DNA of 64,000 nt from Bryobacteraceae bacterium (GTDB lineage Bacteria > Acidobacteriota > Terriglobia > Bryobacterales > Bryobacteraceae): positions 124,001-188,000 of the forward strand of contig JARKOC010000177.1 of the NCBI GenBank assembly GCA_029975915.1, written 5' to 3'. This document shows, piece by piece, positions 45,380-55,110 of the stretch; positions within the stretch are counted from its first letter, which is position 1, and each line of letters starts with the position of its first letter. A program made the translations under genes and the position numbers. The notes below the pieces were generated by a model. The model did no database searches and was not told where the DNA came from. It saw only the letters and a program-made list of their open reading frames with translations.

Positions 45380-47848
45380 TCACCTCTTCGGAATGGTGAC
45401 GGCCGCCTGGTTGGACTGGCAGATCTCGCTGTTGTTGATCTGCGCCGCGCGAACGACGAAGTAGAAGGTGCTGGTGGCGGTATAGCCGGTCCAGAAGTCA
45501 GCATAGACGCCGGTGTTGCCAGCGGTCTGGCCAACTTTGAGATACGGTCCACCGCTGACCGTGCCGCGGTAGATGTTGTAGTGGTGCACGCCGGGCATCG
45601 GCGTCCAGACCAGATCAACCTTGCCGGGCTTGCCGCGTCCATAGAGGTTACTGACACAAGCGCAGGCCGGATCGGTCGGGCCCTTCACCACGACAACCGC
45701 CGAATCAGTATCGGACAGATCGCCCATACCGCTCGACGGGAAAGACGTGCCCGTGGTATCGGTGACCTTCAATTGGATCAGGTAGCTGCCTGGTCCTTTC
45801 GCCGTGAAGAAGGCCGTGACATCCGGGGTCGGACCCGTAGCATCGTCGTACTGGCCATCGCCGTCGAGATCCCACAGGTAGGACTGGATTGTGTCGCCGG
45901 GCTTGCCGGGCTCGGACTGGCCCTGATCGGGGTTAATGGAGCCCGTGCCGTTCAGGTACCAAACGAACTGCGGACAGAAGCTATACGGGCCGCCGGCATC
46001 GGCTGTCGGAGCGACAGGCGGTGTCGTGACCATGATCGTCAGGGTTGTTGTCGCAGTAGCAGGAGTGCTGGCATTATCCGTGACTTTGAGTTTGACCGGG
46101 TAATTGCCGATGGCCGGGAATGACACTGTCGTGTTCAGGCCGACAACCTCATAGACTCCGTCATTGTTGAGGTCCCACTCCCATTTGACGATCGTCTTGC
46201 TGGCATCCTGGTGGAAGGAGTTCTCGCCGCTGAGCGCGATCACCTGGCCAGCGACAGCAGGGTTCGGAACCGCGGTTGCCACAGCCACCGGGGCGCCCGA
46301 CTCGAAGAGCGTCCGGTGCAGCATGATGATGGCCCAGGCGGTTTCGAAGCGGTACTGGTTGCCGTCAACATTGTGTCCGTACCAGGAGCCGTCGGAGCCC
46401 TGATCGCCGACCAGGGTGCGGGCGACGCCGTCTGTCGGATCTCCATTCGAGACTTCCGCGGCGTACCAGTCAATGGGGGCGACGCCCGAAGTCGAGGATT
46501 GAAGCATCTGGATGGGGCCACCGGGGTGCAACAGCATCGCCTTCACGAAGCCGAACAGGCCGTAGTAGTAATCTCGGACGGAACCATAGGCCCCGCTGGC
46601 AGTCGGGAAATTATCCCTGACCGCCGTCTCCGCCTTATCCCAAGAAGCCAGGTTCGGTCCCGTCACCCCCCTGCCAATGCCGGTCCACGCCAGTTGGACC
46701 ATCCCCGACGGGGTCGTGCCCCAGGGTCCCCAAGGCTCGTAACCGGGGTCAGTGTAGCCGAACCTTCCAGTTGGCGGGTTTTGGCTGTAGAAGGTCCAGC
46801 CACGGTTGGCGGCCTTCGGGATATCAGCGGCGTTTCCGGGAGGATAGCCCCAATTCCTCTCCGCCGGGATTAATCCGATGGCGCCCCACTGGGCAGCGGA
46901 GTTGTCGGGATACTCATTACAGCTATAACGCCAGCCTCCAGCGCCGTAACCTGAGTCGTACTGGCAGTAGAAGTAAAAATCGGCCATGTCTTGGACGATT
47001 GCCCTGTAGGTTCTACCAATCACATTCGCTGGGCCAGTCGTTGTCACCGAGTCGGGTGTGCCGGTCGCGATGATGGCATCCATGAACATCCCACCCTGAT
47101 AGAACGGATTCCCTTGATTCACCGAGATGCCGAGACCGTTCCCGTTGAAGTCAGGGTTGAACGATCCGAAGGGATTGGTCTGCAATGTGGGTATCCCCGT
47201 GGCGTACAAGAGCTGGAAAACCCGTTTCATGCCGCGCTGCACGGTCTCCGTGTAGGGGTTTTCGGCGCTGCCGCCCTCCGAGTGGCCGTTCACCAGGAAG
47301 GCCTGGACGTTGGCGGGGACGATGGCATAGTAGCCCAGGCTTGCATTGCAGCTATACGGTCCACAACTGAGCCAGTCGCCCACATCGCCGGACCGGATCA
47401 TGTTCTTGTGGAGATACCACAAGCCCTCATCGATGGCGACGTTGACTTCGGCCGGCAGTGTTTTGGGCTCCATCTTGACGTAATAGTTCTTCGAGCCGGT
47501 TTCGCCGGTTGCCGTGTTCTTGACGGTCAATGTGGCGGTCCAGACGGTCCCGACCGGACCGGCATAGACGTGCTGGGCTTGAACGACGTAGCGGTCGGAG
47601 ACGGTTCCAGTGGCGACTGGCGAACCATCGCCGAAGTCCCAGGTCCAGGTGAAGCCGGCGCCTTGGACATCCGTCGTGCCCTTCAAGGTCACGTTTTTAC
47701 CAACATAAGTATCGTGGGGAATCAGCGGGTTCGAGGGAACCCACGGGACTGTTTTGACGACCGGCGCAGCGGCCGTGACTGTGAATGCGAGGACGAGGAG
47801 CAGGCCGAGCAAAACGGCGGCCCTTCGCCCTGTGATGACTGTGAGCAT
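45380..47848 (-). CDS. secreted multi-PKD protein with alpha/alpha-toroid-like domain and FN3-like end
   Basis: 822 residues. Signal peptide near MLTVITGRRAAVLLGLLLVLAFTVTAAA. A first PKD domain (about 45-125) has TWTWDFGDGSPVATG. About 130-500 is a helical domain with repeats (IDEGLWYLHKNMIRSG; GYYAIVPANVQAFLVNGHSE; WGAIGLIPAERNWGYP; VRDYYYGLFGFVKAMLLH) that resembles the alpha/alpha toroid of terpenoid cyclase and polysaccharide lyase-like proteins. Two further PKD domains follow (KWEWDLNNDGVYEV; SYLWDLDGDGQYDD), then a fibronectin-III-like end (LVWTPMPGVHHYNIYRGT). GGAGGAGG nine bases before the ATG at 47848 sets the start. Probably a surface protein; it lies after a PEP-CTERM gene. Confidence 0.78.
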   Translation of the reverse strand: MLTVITGRRAAVLLGLLLVLAFTVTAAAPVVKTVPWVPSNPLIPHDTYVGKNVTLKGTTDVQGAGFTWTWDFGDGSPVATGTVSDRYVVQAQHVYAGPVGTVWTATLTVKNTATGETGSKNYYVKMEPKTLPAEVNVAIDEGLWYLHKNMIRSGDVGDWLSCGPYSCNASLGYYAIVPANVQAFLVNGHSEGGSAENPYTETVQRGMKRVFQLLYATGIPTLQTNPFGSFNPDFNGNGLGISVNQGNPFYQGGMFMDAIIATGTPDSVTTTGPANVIGRTYRAIVQDMADFYFYCQYDSGYGAGGWRYSCNEYPDNSAAQWGAIGLIPAERNWGYPPGNAADIPKAANRGWTFYSQNPPTGRFGYTDPGYEPWGPWGTTPSGMVQLAWTGIGRGVTGPNLASWDKAETAVRDNFPTASGAYGSVRDYYYGLFGFVKAMLLHPGGPIQMLQSSTSGVAPIDWYAAEVSNGDPTDGVARTLVGDQGSDGSWYGHNVDGNQYRFETAWAIIMLHRTLFESGAPVAVATAVPNPAVAGQVIALSGENSFHQDASKTIVKWEWDLNNDGVYEVVGLNTTVSFPAIGNYPVKLKVTDNASTPATATTTLTIMVTTPPVAPTADAGGPYSFCPQFVWYLNGTGSINPDQGQSEPGKPGDTIQSYLWDLDGDGQYDDATGPTPDVTAFFTAKGPGSYLIQLKVTDTTGTSFPSSGMGDLSDTDSAVVVVKGPTDPACACVSNLYGRGKPGKVDLVWTPMPGVHHYNIYRGTVSGGPYLKVGQTAGNTGVYADFWTGYTATSTFYFVVRAAQINNSEICQSNQAAVTIPKR

Positions 47849-47854
47849 GGGAGA

Positions 47855-47919
47855 CATCCTCCTCCAGGATGGGTAAATCAGGACTCCGGCGGAGTGTTGC
47901 CGTTTGGCGTTCCTCCGCC
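47855..47919 (-). promoter_or_regulatory. structured leader of the PKD-protein gene
   Basis: In the transcript, GGCGGAG pairs with CTCCGCC (47888-47894 with 47913-47919) around an inner GCC/GGC stem, but the same region also forms the palindrome ACTCCG-G-CGGAGT (47883-47895), so two pairings compete. Further down, CATCC and GGATG (47855-47859, 47867-47871) place the ribosome binding site GGAGG in a small loop. Confidence 0.4.
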
Positions 47920-48015
47920 ACCCGCGCGAAAACCGCACGCGTGCAGTCGAATGGTACCTCCGGTCCAGACGAGAGCCGGTGGGCCGGCTCAAGGCCGGGC
48001 GAGAGAGTAAAGGAG

Positions 48016-48699
48016 CTAGGCGCGGAGGCGCCGGGCAAGATAAGCGAGCGCGCCGCCCAGAGCCAGCAGCGCCGGGAGTTGGCCGGGCTCTGGGATCACC
48101 GGACCTTCACCGCCAGTCACGCCATACATGTAGATGCTGGCTTGTGAGTCCGGGTCGGTTTGCATCAGGTAGAAGGGGACATTCTGCGGCGGCGTCTTGT
48201 CCGAGATGAAGAGCGTGAGCTTCTGGACAGCATCCGACTCAGTGAACTGCCAGACCATGGCCATGGCAACGTCGTCTGGGGCCGCTTCGGGCACGCCGTT
48301 GGTGTTGTCGAGCGAGTCGAAGAGGTGCGAATAGATGTCCCCGTAGACAAAGCCGGGCTCATCGATCTCCCAAGCCAGATTCAGCCCGAGCGGGATACTC
48401 CCGACAGCCGTGCCGAACTCGTTGAAGAAGGTGTTGGTCGGCTCGTCGATCTCCATATCCACGTAGATGCCGAATCCGGTGATCCAGCCGGAAGAGGTCA
48501 CGACGATGCTGCCGAGGCCGGTGCACTGCTCACCATCCTTGCCACTGCAGTAGTCCCAGGCGCTGGTGTCAACGCCCAGACTGCCCTTCGACGAGGCAAA
48601 CCATTTATATTCATACAAACCGGTAACTGGCCCGGGCCACGCAGGCATGGCAAGAAACACGAGCGCCAGCACTAGGATTGGAATGGTCTTTCCATTCAT
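48016..48699 (-). CDS. PEP-CTERM sorting-signal protein
   Basis: 227 residues. Signal peptide MNGKTIPILVLALVFLAMPAWPG, a beta-rich middle with two cysteines in WDYCSGKDGEQCTG, and the C-terminal sorting signal PVIPEPGQLPALLALGGALA followed by YLARRLRA. Exported and, in bacteria with an exosortase, cleaved and attached or released at the surface. The middle part is not a family I know. It is 167 bases upstream of the PKD gene on the same strand, which suggests a shared surface role. GGAGG eight bases before the ATG is the ribosome binding site and is complementary to part of the leader. Confidence 0.85.
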   Translation of the reverse strand: MNGKTIPILVLALVFLAMPAWPGPVTGLYEYKWFASSKGSLGVDTSAWDYCSGKDGEQCTGLGSIVVTSSGWITGFGIYVDMEIDEPTNTFFNEFGTAVGSIPLGLNLAWEIDEPGFVYGDIYSHLFDSLDNTNGVPEAAPDDVAMAMVWQFTESDAVQKLTLFISDKTPPQNVPFYLMQTDPDSQASIYMYGVTGGEGPVIPEPGQLPALLALGGALAYLARRLRA

Positions 48700-49136
48700 T
48701 CAGGTACCCTCCGATCAATCTGCGTCCCGGGCCGCTGGGCCCCGGACTTCGGAGGCTGAACTCCCTCGCCGGGAGGTACGACTCTGTGCGGGCTCTACGC
48801 CTGTTGACGGGATCGATGTCCCCAAAGTCCCGAGGTCACAACTCAACTCAGGACGATCAGAATCATAAGGCGAACACATTAGAGAGTCAAGGGTATGATA
48901 TATGGAATTTAGATCTATTGGTACTAGTACTTTCGTCAGCGATTAACCATTATCGGATGATCTTGTTTTGGACTGCGGCGCCCAATCCATGGGGCTCCGG
49001 CTGGTGCTGGTACTGAGACGTCCGCCTTAGTTCGATTGGGGCTTTTTCTGTAAAAAGGATTGCAGTATACTCCATCACGCACGACGTGTCGTCAGCCGTC
49101 GTGGCGGATGCGCCGTGCAGCATCGGAGGTGCACTC
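48700..49136. other. 437-base divergent region with an AT-rich patch
   Basis: Separates the leftward PEP-CTERM gene from the rightward TonB receptor. The left part is the structured leader. About 48870-48965 is clearly AT-richer than the rest of the window and contains no open frame of note. A TATACT at 49066-49071 is a possible -10 for the receptor gene, without a good -35. Confidence 0.45.
48708..48775 (-). promoter_or_regulatory. leader RNA able to mask the ribosome binding site of the PEP-CTERM gene
   Basis: The ribosome binding site CGGAGG (48708-48713) is exactly complementary to CCTCCG at 48750-48755. Between them lies a ten-position hairpin with one mismatch (arms 48724-48733 and 48738-48747, loop of four). 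A further 5-bp hairpin CTCCC/GGGAG lies at 48761-48775. The layout is that of a cis-acting translational switch; no known riboswitch core was recognised. Confidence 0.42.
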
Positions 49137-51893
49137 ATGAGCCGGCTGAGGCTCGTCGTTGTGCTGTCGGCTGTTGGTGTGGCGTGGGGGGCGACCGGAG
49201 GAGTGGGCGGGGTGGTGGCCGATCCGTCAGGGTCGGTGATCGTGGGCGCAAGAGTTGGAGTACGGACGGCACAGGGAACATGGCTGGCTGAGACGCGGAC
49301 AGGTCCGGGTGGGGAATACGAGATTGCGAACTTGCCCGAAGGGACCCATGTGCTGGTCGTGGAGTCGGCGAATTTCAGAACGCTCGAAGCCCAATTGCAT
49401 GTGATCCCGGCCGCGCGGGTGGAACTATCTGTCCGGTTGAGCATCTCGCCGTCGCCGGGCGCCGTAACCGTGACGGCGAACGTGGGTGCGGCGGAGGAGG
49501 TGGCCGAGTTGCCTCAGGCGGTGCGCGTAGAGGGCCGGCAGGAACTGCTCCACCGGATGTTGCCCACGATCGGCAATGCGCTGGCCGGAGATCCCGCGGT
49601 GCTGGTTCAACAAACGACGACGGCTCAAGTATCGCCGCTATTGAGGGGGCTCACAGGCTACCAGACGTTGCTGCTGATCGACGGCATCCGGTTCAACACC
49701 TCCATCTTCAGGTCGGGGCCGAATCAATACCTGGCGCTCGTGGATGCGACGCAGGCCGCGGCGATGGAGACTCTGTTGGGGCCGTCGAGCGTACAGTACG
49801 GAAGCGACTCGCTTGGGGGCACAATCAACGTCCGCACGTCGAGTCCTCACTACAGCACCGGCGCGGCGCCGCACTGGCATGGCGAGGTGGGTCTGGGCGG
49901 ATCCACGGCCGACCTGATGAGGGGCGGAGACTTCGTCCTCGGGGCAGGCGGACGGAACATGGCGTTCTCCGTTGGCGCCTACACGCGGGGGATCGGCGAC
50001 CTCCGGGGCGGACGCGGATTGGATTCGAGGAATGTGTTCGTCAGGTACATGGGGATGGATCCGGACGCGGTGGAGCGGTTGATCGGCTCTAGGATGCCCA
50101 AGACCGGATTCCGGCAGGACGGTTTTGAGGGCAAATTCGCATGGAGACCGGCCGAGGGGCATTCATTGACGGTGCAGCACATGTTCAGCGAGCAGGTGGG
50201 CGTGGAGGCTTACCGTGACATGATGGGCGGGGCGGGCCGGGTGCAATCGGCCTTCTCTCCACAGAGGCTTCAATTCGGAGCGGTGCGCTACGAGCGCAAT
50301 GGCCTAAGGCTGTTCGATTCGATTTCGGCCAGGTTTTCGGTGAATTCACAGACCGACGGAACGACCCGGCAGGGCCTAAGCGAAAGCGACAGCATCACAC
50401 GGGACTACAGCCGGGTATCAGTGAATGGACTTGGCGTGCAGGCAGTGATGCACGCCGGCCCGAGAACGGTGATCGTCGCAGGAAGCGACTTCTACAGGGA
50501 ACGCATCCTGTCGACGAGGTTTGTCATCACACCGGCAACGCAGGCTCGCGTGCAGGATCGGGCGCTCTATCCAAATGGATCGATCTACACCACCGGCGGG
50601 CTGTTCGGTAGCGCGACGACGGAAGTGTTGGGCGGGCGATTGAGGTTGTCGGGCGGTTTGAGGATGACACTGGCGGGTTTCGAGACGAGGGCAGCTCAAA
50701 ACTACAGCCTTACTGGAAAACAACTGGGGGTCAGCGACAGCGAGCAGTGGTTCCGCTATCCCAGTTTCAACTTCAGCGCGACGTACCGGATCGGCACGGC
50801 TTGGAGCGTGTTCGGGCTGGTCGGCAGGGGGATTAGGGCGCCGAATACAACTGACCTCAGTTCGATCGGGTTGACGACGCAAGGCTTCGACGTGACAAGT
50901 GAAGCCGCAGCCGCAGCAGGCGCGCTTGTGGGCACGAATTTCAGCGAGAGCGCGGTGTCTTCAGGCAAACGATTCCAGCCTCTCGGCGCGGAGAAGTTGA
51001 CGAGCTATGAGGCCGGCGTCCGGTACACAGGGCGGAAGGTGTCGGTCCGGCTGCAAGCGTACGATTTCGAACTCCACGACCCCCTGCTGGGCCGGACGCT
51101 GGTCTTCCCCGCGGGGCAGGCGCCCGCAACAGTCGCGGGGTACAACGTGACACCAATTGCTCAAACCTCGGCGCAAGCTGCGGCGGGAGTGGTGACTGTG
51201 GCCACTCAGTTCAGTCCCAGGGCGATGCGAAGCATGGCCAATTTTGGAGCCATGAGGTACATGGGGACGGAAATGCGAGTACGTGTGCAAACGAGCTGGA
51301 GGACGAGTTTTGAAAGCGCCTACTCGTTCCAGGCGGGGAGAGAGCTTGAGCCGAACCTGCCGCCAAGGCGGCTTCCCCCACAAGCGTGGAGTTCGCGGCT
51401 GAGGTATCAGGCGGGACGCGGGTTTTGGATCCAGGTCTCAGGTGACTTTTCAGGCAGCCAGTACAGGATGAACCAGGCAGATCTGGAAGACGACAGAATG
51501 GGCGCAGCGAGGCGCCGGAGCGACATCACGACGTTCTTCCGCGGAGGAATCGCTGCGCCGTATATTGATGCCGGCCCCGACGGGAAAACCGGCTCATCCG
51601 ACGACAGGTTCACGCCAACGGGGGAGACACTGGCACAGATCCGCGACAGGGTATTGCCGGTTGGACAGACGATCAACGGAGTCCTGGTGGCTGGGGATTC
51701 GACGCGCGTCCCGCTTTTCCTGGGGACGTCGTCATTCTGGGTATTTGGGTTGTCGGGAGGTATGCCGTTGGCTGAGAGGGTCACGCTGGGATTTGGACTC
51801 TATAATCTCACGGACCGGAATTACAGATTACACGGGTCGGGGACGGATGGCTCGGGATTCAATGCGACGCTCAGCTTGCGAATCCGGTTCTAG
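49137..51893 (+). CDS. TonB-dependent outer-membrane receptor
   Basis: 918 residues from the ATG at 49137, chosen by GGAGGT with a six-base spacer and a following signal peptide (MSRLRLVVVLSAVGVAWGA). A carboxypeptidase-regulatory-like domain (about 22-105) precedes a well formed plug (LPQAVRVEGRQELL, LLRGLTGYQTLLLIDGIRFN, METLLGPSSVQYGSDSLGG) and a 22-stranded-type barrel ending in LSLRIRF. The classical plug makes this a more typical siderophore/cobalamin-class receptor than the Oar-like ones nearby. Cargo unknown. A second receptor starts 53 bases after its stop. Confidence 0.9.
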   Translation: MSRLRLVVVLSAVGVAWGATGGVGGVVADPSGSVIVGARVGVRTAQGTWLAETRTGPGGEYEIANLPEGTHVLVVESANFRTLEAQLHVIPAARVELSVRLSISPSPGAVTVTANVGAAEEVAELPQAVRVEGRQELLHRMLPTIGNALAGDPAVLVQQTTTAQVSPLLRGLTGYQTLLLIDGIRFNTSIFRSGPNQYLALVDATQAAAMETLLGPSSVQYGSDSLGGTINVRTSSPHYSTGAAPHWHGEVGLGGSTADLMRGGDFVLGAGGRNMAFSVGAYTRGIGDLRGGRGLDSRNVFVRYMGMDPDAVERLIGSRMPKTGFRQDGFEGKFAWRPAEGHSLTVQHMFSEQVGVEAYRDMMGGAGRVQSAFSPQRLQFGAVRYERNGLRLFDSISARFSVNSQTDGTTRQGLSESDSITRDYSRVSVNGLGVQAVMHAGPRTVIVAGSDFYRERILSTRFVITPATQARVQDRALYPNGSIYTTGGLFGSATTEVLGGRLRLSGGLRMTLAGFETRAAQNYSLTGKQLGVSDSEQWFRYPSFNFSATYRIGTAWSVFGLVGRGIRAPNTTDLSSIGLTTQGFDVTSEAAAAAGALVGTNFSESAVSSGKRFQPLGAEKLTSYEAGVRYTGRKVSVRLQAYDFELHDPLLGRTLVFPAGQAPATVAGYNVTPIAQTSAQAAAGVVTVATQFSPRAMRSMANFGAMRYMGTEMRVRVQTSWRTSFESAYSFQAGRELEPNLPPRRLPPQAWSSRLRYQAGRGFWIQVSGDFSGSQYRMNQADLEDDRMGAARRRSDITTFFRGGIAAPYIDAGPDGKTGSSDDRFTPTGETLAQIRDRVLPVGQTINGVLVAGDSTRVPLFLGTSSFWVFGLSGGMPLAERVTLGFGLYNLTDRNYRLHGSGTDGSGFNATLSLRIRF

Positions 51894-51946
51894 TGCGGGG
51901 CCGGCAGAAACCGATGGGTGGCGGCTTTGCGCAATTCGGAGGAACG

Positions 51947-54900
51947 ATGATTAGGTGCTGGTTAATAGCTTGCGCAGTGGTTTTTGCGCTGCAAACGTTC
52001 GGTCAGGCCACGAGTGGCCAAATTTCCGGCTTTGTTTACGATCCGTCGGGCCGGCCTGTGCGAGGCGCCCGAATCGCCGTGGCCGACGAGGCACGCGGGC
52101 AAGTCAGGCGGTCCGCGACCGACGATTGGGGGTACTTCCGGATCGCGGAACTGCCCCCAGCGCCCTACCGGGTGGAAGCGGAAGCAAATGGTTTTGAACC
52201 GGGCATACGAGAAGGTGTGCCGGTGGCTGTGGGGTCGATGGCGCGCGTCGATTTCCACCTGACTGTTCGCGGGATGAAGCAGGAGATGTCGGTCTCCGCC
52301 AAGGTGAGTTTCATCGAAGTGGAGAGTTCTGGTCTTGGGATGGTGCTTGACCAGACCAGAGTGAATACCCTCCCGCTGAACAGGAGAGATTTCCTCCAAC
52401 TCTCGCTGTTCACCCCTGGCGTCTGGCCAGCGGTGGAGGATTCCGAACTGGCGGATCGTGGCGGCGTGTCCATCCACGCCGGTGGCGCAAGGGAGGAGGC
52501 GAACAACTTCTTGTTGGATGGAATTGACAACAACGACCAAGGACCGAATCGATATGTTCTCCAGCCGCCGGTCGATGCCATCCAGGAGTTCAAAATTTCC
52601 ACGAGCACGTACAGCGCCGAACATGGCCGTTCGATGGGGGGACAGGTGAACGTCATTACCAAGGGTGGCGGAAACCTGTGGTCGGGTTTCGCGTACGAGT
52701 ATTTGCGAAACCGCAGGCTGGATGCGAGGAACTATTTCGATTCGGGGGATCGCACAAAATACATCCGCAATCAGTTTGGCGCAGGGGTTGGCGGCCCGCT
52801 GCGAGCCGGGCGGACCTTTATCTTCGGCAGTGTGGACCGTCTGAAGGAGCGCCGTGGCCTCAGCAGGTTGAGCCTGGTGCCGGGTGTGGTGGAGCGGACA
52901 GGCGATCTATCAATGGCGTCGAAGGCAGTTGTGGATCCCTTTACTCGACAGCCTTTCCCGGGCGGCGTGATCCCGAAGGCCCGCATAAATCCACTGGCCG
53001 CGAGCTACCTCGGAATGTTCCCTTTGCCAAACCGGTCCGCTGCGGGCGCGAATCTTCTCTCGCAAACTGTTGCGGATGACAACGTCACGCAAGCCAGCAT
53101 CCGGCTCGACGAGGCGCTGACCGATAAAGACCGCCTGAGCTTTCGCTACAGCCATGGCAGACGGGAGATGTTTTCCCCGTTCGTGGAGGAAAACTCGGAC
53201 GTGCCCGGGTTTGGAGATTTTCTGACCGACACAGGCCACAACGCCATGTTCCAGCATCAGCGGACGCTGGGCGCGCGCATGGTCCACTCGTTGCGCTTGG
53301 GGTTGAATCGCGCCAACCGGCAGATTCTTCAACAGAATCACGAACTCGACGTTGGCAAAACCTGGGGAGTGACGTACCTGCCGGCGAATCCGATCTCGCT
53401 CGGCTACCCGGCGGTCACTGTTGCGGGCTATTCGAGAGTCGGGGACCCGACGCAGCTGCCGATCCGGCGGCCGACGACGACCTACCAGATCAGCGAAGAC
53501 CTCTCGATTGCCGCCTCAAGACACTTTCTCAAGTTCGGGGCTGAAGTCCGCAGAAATGACTTGAACGGAATGCTGGACCTGTTGTCACGGGGGAGCCAGC
53601 AGTTCTCCGGGGCACTATCAGGCGTAGGACTTGGCGACTTGCTCCTCGGGCTGCCGAGTCTTGGAATCCAATCGAAACCAGACAATATCCAGACGCTTCG
53701 CACAACGGCATACGCTCTGTATGTCCAGGATGACTGGAGGCCCGCGCCCCGGCTGACCTTGAATCTTGGCCTGCGGTACGAATTCAACACGCCATACTCG
53801 GACAGATACGACAGGATGTCGAGTTTCGATCCGGCCACCGGCGTTCTCGCACGTGTCGGAACTGCAGGCTTCAGCCGGTCAGGCTACTCGCCCGATTACA
53901 ACAACTTCGCGCCGCGTTTTGGATTCGCCTGGAACATTGCCGACCGGACGGTGCTTCGGGGCGGATATGGCGTCTACTTCGATGCGGGCATGGGCATGGT
54001 GAGTTCTTCGCTTTACTTCAACCCGCCATTCTTCACGATCCGCGTCTTCTTCCCGACCGCAAACTCGCTGCTGACACTCCAGAATCCGTATCCTTCCACC
54101 GGCGGCTATGCCCCGCCAGCTTCCTTGAGCGCGATTAGTCCTGACATGCGCAGCAGTTACCTCCAAAGCTGGAGCTTCAATGTGCAGCGGGAATTTGGCG
54201 GGCTGGGGATTGTCAGCGTCGCCTACTCCGGATCCAAAGGTACTGGCCTCATTCGCTCACGTGACTTGAATCAACCTCCTCCCGGCGCCGGGACCCTGCA
54301 GTTCAGAAGACAGTACACGAGCTTTGCCAACATCTTCTGGGCCGAAAGTGGCGGAAACTCAAATCTGCACTCCCTGCAAGCCAGTTTTGATAGAAGGCTG
54401 GCCAAAGGACTTTCCCTGATAGGCGTCTATGCTTGGGGCCATTCCATCGACGACACATCGGCGTTCCTGGGCAACAAGCAAGATCCGAACTTTCCGCAGG
54501 ACAGCAGCAACTTCAGGCTTGAGCGCGCTTCGTCGAGTTTTGACATCCGGCAACGGGTGATGGCCGCCGCCACCTACCATCCGCCGGCAAGTCATTGGTT
54601 GTGGAAGGGCGTGGATCTGAGCGTCATCGCGTCTTATCAGACGCCTCAACCGTTCACGCCTATACTGCGTTTCGAAACCAGTAACACGGGGAACTCAGGC
54701 GGCAATTTCGGATCTGACCGTCCGATGGTGTTGCGTTCTCCCCAACTCTCTGACCCTTCTCCAGAGCGATGGTTCGACACTGGCGCGTTCGCGCTTCCGG
54801 GTGCATACAGGTTTGGCAACGCCGGCCGGAACATCGTTCGAGGGCCAAGCAACTCGGCTGTCCATTTATCTGTCAGCCGGCGGATCCCAGTCACGGACAG

Positions 54901-55057
54901 GATCTCGTTCAACCTGCAGGCTCAAGCGTTCAACATCCTGAACCAAACGAACTTCGATCAGCCCAAGCACTACGCCGATGAACCCGAATCCTTTGGGCGA
55001 ATCTATTCGGCGAAGGCGCCCAGGCAATTCCAGCTTGTGTTGAGGTTCGTTTTCTGA
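51947..55057 (+). CDS. TonB-dependent receptor, Oar-like
   Basis: 1036 residues from the ATG at 51947, preceded by GGAGGA. Signal peptide MIRCWLIACAVVFALQTFG, carboxypeptidase-regulatory-like domain (GQISGFVYDPSGRPVRGARI through LPPAPYRVEAEANGFEPG), then plug-like LPLNRRDFLQLSLFTPGV, SIHAGGAREEANNFLLDGID and an Oar-type barrel (YVQDDWRPAPRLTLNLGLRYE; NFAPRFGFAWNIADRTVLRGGYG) ending in LVLRFVF. It most likely imports large oligomers with TonB energy. Tandem with the previous receptor and probably in one transcript. Confidence 0.88.
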   Translation: MIRCWLIACAVVFALQTFGQATSGQISGFVYDPSGRPVRGARIAVADEARGQVRRSATDDWGYFRIAELPPAPYRVEAEANGFEPGIREGVPVAVGSMARVDFHLTVRGMKQEMSVSAKVSFIEVESSGLGMVLDQTRVNTLPLNRRDFLQLSLFTPGVWPAVEDSELADRGGVSIHAGGAREEANNFLLDGIDNNDQGPNRYVLQPPVDAIQEFKISTSTYSAEHGRSMGGQVNVITKGGGNLWSGFAYEYLRNRRLDARNYFDSGDRTKYIRNQFGAGVGGPLRAGRTFIFGSVDRLKERRGLSRLSLVPGVVERTGDLSMASKAVVDPFTRQPFPGGVIPKARINPLAASYLGMFPLPNRSAAGANLLSQTVADDNVTQASIRLDEALTDKDRLSFRYSHGRREMFSPFVEENSDVPGFGDFLTDTGHNAMFQHQRTLGARMVHSLRLGLNRANRQILQQNHELDVGKTWGVTYLPANPISLGYPAVTVAGYSRVGDPTQLPIRRPTTTYQISEDLSIAASRHFLKFGAEVRRNDLNGMLDLLSRGSQQFSGALSGVGLGDLLLGLPSLGIQSKPDNIQTLRTTAYALYVQDDWRPAPRLTLNLGLRYEFNTPYSDRYDRMSSFDPATGVLARVGTAGFSRSGYSPDYNNFAPRFGFAWNIADRTVLRGGYGVYFDAGMGMVSSSLYFNPPFFTIRVFFPTANSLLTLQNPYPSTGGYAPPASLSAISPDMRSSYLQSWSFNVQREFGGLGIVSVAYSGSKGTGLIRSRDLNQPPPGAGTLQFRRQYTSFANIFWAESGGNSNLHSLQASFDRRLAKGLSLIGVYAWGHSIDDTSAFLGNKQDPNFPQDSSNFRLERASSSFDIRQRVMAAATYHPPASHWLWKGVDLSVIASYQTPQPFTPILRFETSNTGNSGGNFGSDRPMVLRSPQLSDPSPERWFDTGAFALPGAYRFGNAGRNIVRGPSNSAVHLSVSRRIPVTDRISFNLQAQAFNILNQTNFDQPKHYADEPESFGRIYSAKAPRQFQLVLRFVF

Positions 55058-55110
55058 TCAGGGAAACAGGTGCGCCGGGGTGATAGCCCGCGGCGAGAAG
55101 CCAAAAGGGG

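Noticed and set aside
47849..47992. Longer N-terminus for the PKD protein
   Set aside because: It would destroy the signal peptide; a strong ribosome binding site sits correctly before 47848.
48700..48780. c-di-GMP (GEMM) riboswitch before the PEP-CTERM gene
   Set aside because: Only the short GGGACGCA string is similar; the conserved core of the class is missing.
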